A program made the position numbers and the translations under genes. From SVTX01 sp045538195 (GTDB taxonomy: Bacteria; Bacillota; Clostridia; Oscillospirales; CAG-272): a stretch of 64,000 nt of DNA. The stretch lies in the NCBI GenBank assembly GCA_045538195.1, contig JAZSRA010000130.1, positions 1 through 64,000 on the forward strand, written 5' to 3'. The notes beneath the pieces were generated by a model. It saw only the letters and a program-made list of their open reading frames with translations, searched no databases and was not told the DNA's origin. This document shows positions 59,512 through 64,000 of this stretch, piece by piece. Numbering within the stretch: position 1 is the stretch's first letter; every line of letters starts with the position of its first letter.

Positions 59512-61929
59512 TCAGTTCTGAGATTCCTCGATAAACTTCTTGATGTTTGAGAGGTTAGCAGCCTTGGCGATCTCAAGTCCGTCCTCAACAACTACAAGCG
59601 TGGGAGCCTGCTTGATGCCGTACTGTGCAACGAGGTCAAGATGCTCGTCTGCAAAGAGCTTTTCGTAAGAGATTCCAGCCTTATCGAGGAACTCGCCTGC
59701 GATCTTGCAGTTGGGGCAGGTCTTGGTTGCGAAAAGCAGAACCTTCTTGCCTGCAACAGTCTCGCATACGCACTCTTCCTCTACAATGGGTTCGGGCATG
59801 ATGCTGATAGTTCTTACGCTGTCAGTGCCAACGTTGATCTCGGGATGAAGCTCGGTGGAGCGATCGATATTATAGGTTCTTCTCTCCTTGAACTCCTGGC
59901 TCTTACCGTCGTTCCAGTTCTGAACGGGACGGTAGTATCCGGTGATTCGGCTATAAACCTCGGTCTTCTTGCCGCACTTGGGACAAGTGTATTCCTCACC
60001 GTTAATGTAACCGTGATCAATACATACGGAGTATGTGGGAGACATTGTGTAATAAGGAAGCTTATAGTTCTCAGCAATCTTGCGAACGAGATTAGCCGCG
60101 CTCTTCCAGGTAGGAAGCTTCTCACCGAGGAACGCGTGGAATACAGTACCCGATGTGTAGAGGGTCTGAAGCTCGTCCTGAATGTCGAGAGCGTCGAAGA
60201 TATCCTCGGTGTAGCCAACGGGAAGATGGCTGGAGTTGGTGTAGTAAGGAGCCTTTGCGTTATCGGTAGCGGTAATGATGTCGGGCCATCTCTTTCTATC
60301 GTGCTTTGCGAAACGGTAAGAGGTGGACTCTGCGGGTGTAGCTTCGAGGTTGTAGAGGTCGCCGTACATCTCCTGATAGTCGGAAAGTCTCTCTCTCATG
60401 TGGTTAAGAACGTTCTTAGTGAACTCCTGTGTCTCCTTGTGAGTCATATCGGCTCTCAGCCACTTAGCGTTAAGACCAACTTCGTTCATGCCAACAAGAC
60501 CAATGGTCGAGAAGTGGTTGTTGAAGGTGCCGAGGTATCTCTTGGTATAAGGATAGAGTCCGTTGTCAAGAAGCTTTGTGATAACGGTTCTCTTGGTCTT
60601 AAGGGAGCGAGCCGAGATGTCCATAAGCTTATTGAGTCTCTTATAGAAGTCCTCCTCGTTCTCTGCGAGATACGCGATTCTGGGCATATTGATGGTTACA
60701 ACGCCGACAGAACCTGTGGACTCACCCGAACCGAAGAAACCGCCGGACTTCTTACGAAGCTCACGAAGGTCAAGACGGAGACGGCAGCACATGGAACGAA
60801 CGTCGCTGGGTTCCATATCGGAGTTGATATAGTTGGAGAAATAAGGAGTGCCGTACTTTGCGGTCATCTCAAAGAGAAGCTTGTTGTTCTCGGTCTCGGA
60901 CCAGTCGAAGTCACGGGTAATGGAGTAGGTGGGGATAGGATACTGGAAGCCGCGGCCGTTTGCGTCTCCCTCGATCATAATCTCGATGAACGCCTTGTTG
61001 ACCATATCCATTTCAGCCTTACAATCCTTGTACTTGAAGTCCATTTCCTTGCCGCCAACGATACAGTTGAGCTCGGCGAGGTCATTAGGAACGGTCCAGT
61101 CAAGGGTGATGTTGGTAAAGGGAGACTGAGTACCCCAACGGGAAGGAGTATTTACACCGTAAATAAAGGACTGGATGCACTGCTTTACTTCCTTGTAGGA
61201 AAGGTTGTCAACCTTTACGAAAGGAGCGAGGTAGGTATCAAAGGAGGAGAATGCCTGTGCGCCTGCCCACTCGTTCTGCATAATACCGAGGAAGTTTACC
61301 ATCTGATTGCAGAGGGTGGAAAGGTGAGATGCGGGTGCGGAGGTGATCTTACCGGTTACACCGCCGAGACCTTCTTGAATAAGCTGCTTCAATGACCAGC
61401 CCGCACAGTAACCTGTGAGCATAGAAAGGTCGTGAATGTGGATGTCAACGTTTCTGTGAGCGTTTGCGATCTCGTCGTCGTAAACCTCGCTGAGCCAGTA
61501 GTTAGCGGTGATAGCGCCCGAGTTGGAAAGGATAAGTCCGCCTACGGAATAGGTAACGGTGGAGTTCTCCTTAACTCTCCAGTCAAGAGCCTGAAGGTAC
61601 TGATCAACGGTGTCCTTGTAGTCAAGTGCGGTATTCTGAACGTTTCTGAGCTTCTCTCTCTGACGGCGGTAAAGGATGTATGCCTTTGCAACGTCTGCAT
61701 ATCCCGCCTGAACGAGAACCGACTCAACGCAGTCCTGGATCTCCTCAACGGCGATAAGTCCTTCCTTGATCTTAGGCTCAAACTCTGCGGTGACCTTGAG
61801 CGCCAAGAAGTCGATTATATTCTGGTTGAACTGCTTTTCCTGTGCCTCAAATGCCATTCTGATGGCATCGGAGATCTTGCTTAAGTTGAACTCTACGATC
61901 TTTCCGTCTCTCTTTTGTACGCTGTACAT
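59512..61929 (-). CDS. nrdD: Anaerobic ribonucleotide reductase fused to a redoxin
   Basis: This 805-residue glycyl-radical enzyme makes dNTPs without oxygen. It has an ATP-cone (1-95, YSVQKRDGKIVEFNLSKISD), the barrel with SMCCRLRLDLREL, the zinc site with EEYTCPKCGKKTE and the glycyl-radical loop SRITGYYRPVQNWNDGK near 685-700. After about residue 725 comes an extra redoxin-like domain (KVLLFATKTCPNCKIAGEFL, then APTLVVVEDG) with a CPNC active site. Usual NrdD proteins end at the radical loop. The fused redoxin probably supplies the reductant. The promoter carries NrdR boxes. Confidence 0.95.
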   Translation of the reverse strand: MYSVQKRDGKIVEFNLSKISDAIRMAFEAQEKQFNQNIIDFLALKVTAEFEPKIKEGLIAVEEIQDCVESVLVQAGYADVAKAYILYRRQREKLRNVQNTALDYKDTVDQYLQALDWRVKENSTVTYSVGGLILSNSGAITANYWLSEVYDDEIANAHRNVDIHIHDLSMLTGYCAGWSLKQLIQEGLGGVTGKITSAPASHLSTLCNQMVNFLGIMQNEWAGAQAFSSFDTYLAPFVKVDNLSYKEVKQCIQSFIYGVNTPSRWGTQSPFTNITLDWTVPNDLAELNCIVGGKEMDFKYKDCKAEMDMVNKAFIEIMIEGDANGRGFQYPIPTYSITRDFDWSETENNKLLFEMTAKYGTPYFSNYINSDMEPSDVRSMCCRLRLDLRELRKKSGGFFGSGESTGSVGVVTINMPRIAYLAENEEDFYKRLNKLMDISARSLKTKRTVITKLLDNGLYPYTKRYLGTFNNHFSTIGLVGMNEVGLNAKWLRADMTHKETQEFTKNVLNHMRERLSDYQEMYGDLYNLEATPAESTSYRFAKHDRKRWPDIITATDNAKAPYYTNSSHLPVGYTEDIFDALDIQDELQTLYTSGTVFHAFLGEKLPTWKSAANLVRKIAENYKLPYYTMSPTYSVCIDHGYINGEEYTCPKCGKKTEVYSRITGYYRPVQNWNDGKSQEFKERRTYNIDRSTELHPEINVGTDSVRTISIMPEPIVEEECVCETVAGKKVLLFATKTCPNCKIAGEFLDKAGISYEKLFADEHLDLVAQYGIKQAPTLVVVEDGLEIAKAANLSNIKKFIEESQN

Positions 61930-62052
61930 TTCTTTCTCCTTAAATTTTTAAATATTTTTGTGAATTGATCTACTGAATTTCCCTTTTGCCATATAGGTTT
62001 AGACAAAAAACGGCATAAATAGGGCGCGGACAGCCATCCGCGCCGCATTAGC

Positions 62053-62081
62053 ATTATACTATATTTAGTAGTGTTTGTCAA
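62053..62081 (-). promoter_or_regulatory. Promoter of nrdD
   Basis: On the minus strand TTGACA and TATAAT are separated by 17 bases. Confidence 0.8.
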
Positions 62082-62104
62082 CCCCAAAACACAAGATATT
62101 GTGT
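62055..62104 (-). promoter_or_regulatory. Pair of NrdR boxes
   Basis: On the minus strand ACACAATATCTTGTGT (62089-62104) is a near-perfect NrdR box. A weaker TACTAAATATAGTATA (62055-62070) lies 34 bases on. One lies upstream of the -35 and the other covers the -10, as at other nrd promoters. About three helical turns separate them. It predicts repression by the ATP/dATP-sensing regulator NrdR. Confidence 0.7.
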
Positions 62105-62135
62105 TATTTTCCAAAATTCGTCACAATATATAGTT

Positions 62136-62840
62136 TTACACCCCTCTTAATTGTGCGTTTGGCACAAAAGGCAACAATATGTTCAAAAACTTTTCCATCT
62201 CGCTCTCATTAAATGGAGAAATTTCCTGCCCAATGATGTCACCCGAGTCCTTAAATTGCTGCAAAAAGTACTTCTCGCTTCCCTTCAGCCATTCTCCTAT
62301 CTGGTAAAAATCTTCCTCGGAATGGAAGGGCTTAGCCACTGTGGTCCTGAACTCGAAATCGACATTTCCTTCCATTAAATAATTCTTGCTCTCCTCAATT
62401 TTAGAGAGGTCATAGCTTTCGGGCAGACCGCAGGTATAGGCGTATTTTTCGGGTGAATTTTTAATATCCATAGCGACGTAATCGACAAGACCGTCATTGA
62501 TAAGTCTTTTGAGCAGATCGGGACGCGAACCGTTGGTATCAAGCTTGACCGAATAGTCAAGCTCTTTCACCTGCTTTATAAAATCATAAAGACCGCTCAT
62601 AAGCGTAGGCTCGCCACCGGTGATCGCAACTCCGTCAAGAACGCCCTGCCGTTTTTTCAAAAACGCAATTATCTCGTCATTTTTATACATCTGCTGCTCA
62701 TTGGCTCTTATCACTAATGACGCGTTATGACAAAATGGACAACGGAAATTACATCCCTTTGTAAAGAGCGTGCAGGCGACCTTGCCGGGATAATCAAGCA
62801 GGGTCAGCTTTTGAAGTCCAGCAAAAATATTTTCATTCAT
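62136..62840 (-). CDS. nrdG: Anaerobic RNR-activating radical SAM protein
   Basis: This 234-residue protein has the radical-SAM Cys set at residues 30, 34 and 37 (GCNFRCPFCHN), AITGGEPTLM for SAM binding and a DLDTNGS-like KLDTNGSRPDLL. It installs the glycyl radical on NrdD. It begins with the LQKLTLLDYPGKVA start of the NrdG/YjjW type. It lies upstream of nrdD on the same strand, with a separate promoter region between them. Confidence 0.93.
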   Translation of the reverse strand: MNENIFAGLQKLTLLDYPGKVACTLFTKGCNFRCPFCHNASLVIRANEQQMYKNDEIIAFLKKRQGVLDGVAITGGEPTLMSGLYDFIKQVKELDYSVKLDTNGSRPDLLKRLINDGLVDYVAMDIKNSPEKYAYTCGLPESYDLSKIEESKNYLMEGNVDFEFRTTVAKPFHSEEDFYQIGEWLKGSEKYFLQQFKDSGDIIGQEISPFNESEMEKFLNILLPFVPNAQLRGV

Positions 62841-62873
62841 TATATGTTAGCCTCACAAATTCAAGCAAAAAGA

Positions 62874-63470
62874 TCAGGCGTAGCTTCTTTGAATAGCGAC
62901 TACTTTACCGAGGATAAGCACCTCGTCCACGATTATTGGACTCATCGTGCTGTTTTCGGGCTGAAGACGGTAATGTCCGTCCTCTCTGAAAAATCTCTTT
63001 ACGGTAGCTTCGTTTTCGATAAGAGCTACCACTATCTCACCATTATCGGCATAGCAGGTCTTTTCCGCGATTATCATATCGCCGTCAAGTATGCCGACCT
63101 CTATCATGCTCTCGCCCTTTACCTTAAGCGCAAACATTCCGTCAGAGCCAGAGTGTCCGACATATCCGATATAGCCTTCAAAATTCTCCTCGGCAAGGAT
63201 CGGCTGACCTGCGGTAACCGTTCCCAAAACAGGTACTGCACAAACTTCCGGCATATCGTCGCTTGCTATCCTTATAGCACGGCTCTTGCCGTCCTCCTTG
63301 CAGATATATCCAAGAGTATCAAGACGGTTAAGGTACATGTGAACGGTAGAAGTGCTTTTGTAACCCAAATCGCTCATAATATCTCGAACACTGGGGGCAA
63401 AACCGTTCTCTCTCACCGAGTGTACTATGTAATCGTATACCTTTTGTTCCTTTGGCTTAAGCTTTTCCAT
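62874..63470 (-). CDS. lexA: SOS repressor LexA
   Basis: This 198-residue repressor has an N-terminal winged helix (VYDYIVHSVRENGFAPSVRD) and a C-terminal self-cleaving domain. The cleavage site Ala-Gly is in GTVTAGQPIL, the catalytic Ser in VKGESMIE, and the Lys in NEATVKRFF. It controls DNA-damage genes. No GAAC-N4-GTTC box was seen in its upstream region, so the operator may differ. Confidence 0.95.
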   Translation of the reverse strand: MEKLKPKEQKVYDYIVHSVRENGFAPSVRDIMSDLGYKSTSTVHMYLNRLDTLGYICKEDGKSRAIRIASDDMPEVCAVPVLGTVTAGQPILAEENFEGYIGYVGHSGSDGMFALKVKGESMIEVGILDGDMIIAEKTCYADNGEIVVALIENEATVKRFFREDGHYRLQPENSTMSPIIVDEVLILGKVVAIQRSYA

Positions 63471-63670
63471 TATATTTACCTTTCTCTGTAAGTAAAATTT
63501 AGTACAAATGTATGTTTATTGTATTGTAACATATTTATATCAGTTATAATAAAACTATCAAAGAACAATTTGTGAATTTTTTTCGTCTGAAAGCACACTG
63601 CTCGCAAAAAGTCTTTTACGCAAAAGAAAATATTAACAATTTGAAACTTTTGAAAATATATATTGCAAAC

Positions 63671-63698
63671 TTGCAAAAAATATAGTAAAATGTATAAT
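63671..63698 (+). promoter_or_regulatory. Promoter of pckG
   Basis: TTGCAA and TATAAT are separated by 16 bases, 72 bases before the start. The rest of 63471-63770 is AT-rich and has no gene. Confidence 0.6.
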
Positions 63699-63770
63699 GG
63701 CGAACAAAAGGTATCTTTACGTTCGACAATTTTCGTAATTTAAAATCCAATAATATAAGGAGAAAAAAAC

Positions 63771-64000
63771 ATGACACCTACCAACAACAAGTATGTTCTT
63801 GATTGGATCAACGAGATGGCGGCTATGACTCAGCCCGATCAGATCGTTTGGATCGACGGCAGCGAGGAACAGGCAGAGGCACTCCGTGCTGAGGCTTGCT
63901 CTACCGGAGAGATGATCAAGCTTAATCAGGAAAAGCTCCCCGGCTGCTACCTTCACCGCACGGCTGTCAACGACGTTGCGCGAGTTGAAGGCAGAACTTT
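63771..64000 (+). CDS. pckG: Phosphoenolpyruvate carboxykinase (GTP), N-terminal part
   Basis: Seventy-six codons are visible before the window edge. WINEMAAMTQPDQIVWIDGS and IKLNQEKLPGCYLHRTAVND with VARVEGRTF match the N-terminal domain of GTP-dependent PEPCK. The enzyme links oxaloacetate and PEP in gluconeogenesis or, in anaerobes, anaplerotic CO2 fixation. AAGGAG lies upstream. Codon use suggests high expression. Confidence 0.9.
   Translation, partial: MTPTNNKYVLDWINEMAAMTQPDQIVWIDGSEEQAEALRAEACSTGEMIKLNQEKLPGCYLHRTAVNDVARVEGRT

Noticed and set aside
59641..61395. Open plus-strand frame of 584 codons inside nrdD
   Set aside because: It is exactly antisense to a clear nrdD gene in a region of biased codon use, where long shadow frames are expected. 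It has no ribosome site or motif.
63471..63770. LexA operator upstream of lexA
   Set aside because: No GAAC-N4-GTTC or close variant was found. A partial GAACAAAAGGTA near 63700 is too weak to call.

Overview
The window looks like chromosome of an anaerobic, low-to-medium GC Firmicute of the class Clostridia, probably an uncultured gut or rumen type. The signs are strong AGGAGG-type ribosome binding sites, TTGACA-17-TATAAT promoters, an oxygen-sensitive class III ribonucleotide reductase, a minimal SufC-SufB pair, decarboxylase sodium-pump subunits, GTP-type PEP carboxykinase, a DnaJ/DUF5685 pair and L13-S9 housekeeping genes. No taxonomic marker was searched, so this is inference.

Layout. 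1-4.6 kb: tRNA-Arg(CCT), a GNAT acetyltransferase, a short pre-ATP-grasp protein overlapping murE, an orphan winged-helix regulator and dus. 4.6-11.4 kb is an accessory island. A 240-base promoter plus structured leader occurs twice. The first copy precedes a secreted LRR protein, an 891-residue secreted DNRLRE/lectin-like/JAMM protein that resembles a polymorphic toxin, and a lipoprotein. The second precedes a broken gene and an orphan 201-residue protein. 11.5-20 kb: tcdA, two Nudix genes (one in a cassette that appears to have split a bidirectional terminator and is followed by a mosaic of small hairpins), a membrane protein, DnaJ and DUF5685, gpmI and a DNRLRE glycosidase.

20.2-29.3 kb is a mobile island built on the 3' end of rpsI. 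A 15-bp core equal to the end of rpsI occurs at both ends of a 7.3 kb element. That element has a tyrosine integrase, a DUF6076-like gene, divergent HTH/excisionase genes, a VapE-type helicase, a probable iteron origin, a small-terminase-like HTH protein and a train of small unknown genes. The order resembles phage-inducible islands (phage satellites). To its left are cassette-like units, each with an att-like end, a 190-bp repeat, a promoter and a different small membrane-protein gene.

29.3-44.4 kb: rpsI-rplM, an S1-domain protein, a solute-binding lipoprotein, pcrA with an upstream gene made almost only of Asn and Gln, membrane proteins, secA, trmL, mnmA, and oadB-oadG behind a yybP-ykoY-like (manganese) riboswitch. 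44.5-54 kb: DUF4037/TPR pair, CPA2 antiporter, mgtC, rmuC, an rlmL-like methyltransferase, rsmA and a GH25 lipoprotein with CxxC repeats. 54-64 kb: typA, then a redox block on the minus strand: lexA, nrdG, nrdD with a C-terminal redoxin and NrdR boxes, trxB, sufC, sufB/D, a very small ferredoxin-thioredoxin-reductase-like protein and trxA. The start of pckG closes the window.

The best candidates for something new are the rpsI island with its cassette array, the duplicated covarying leader, the hairpin mosaic, the Asn/Gln microprotein, and the mini-FTR/Trx/SufBC block.
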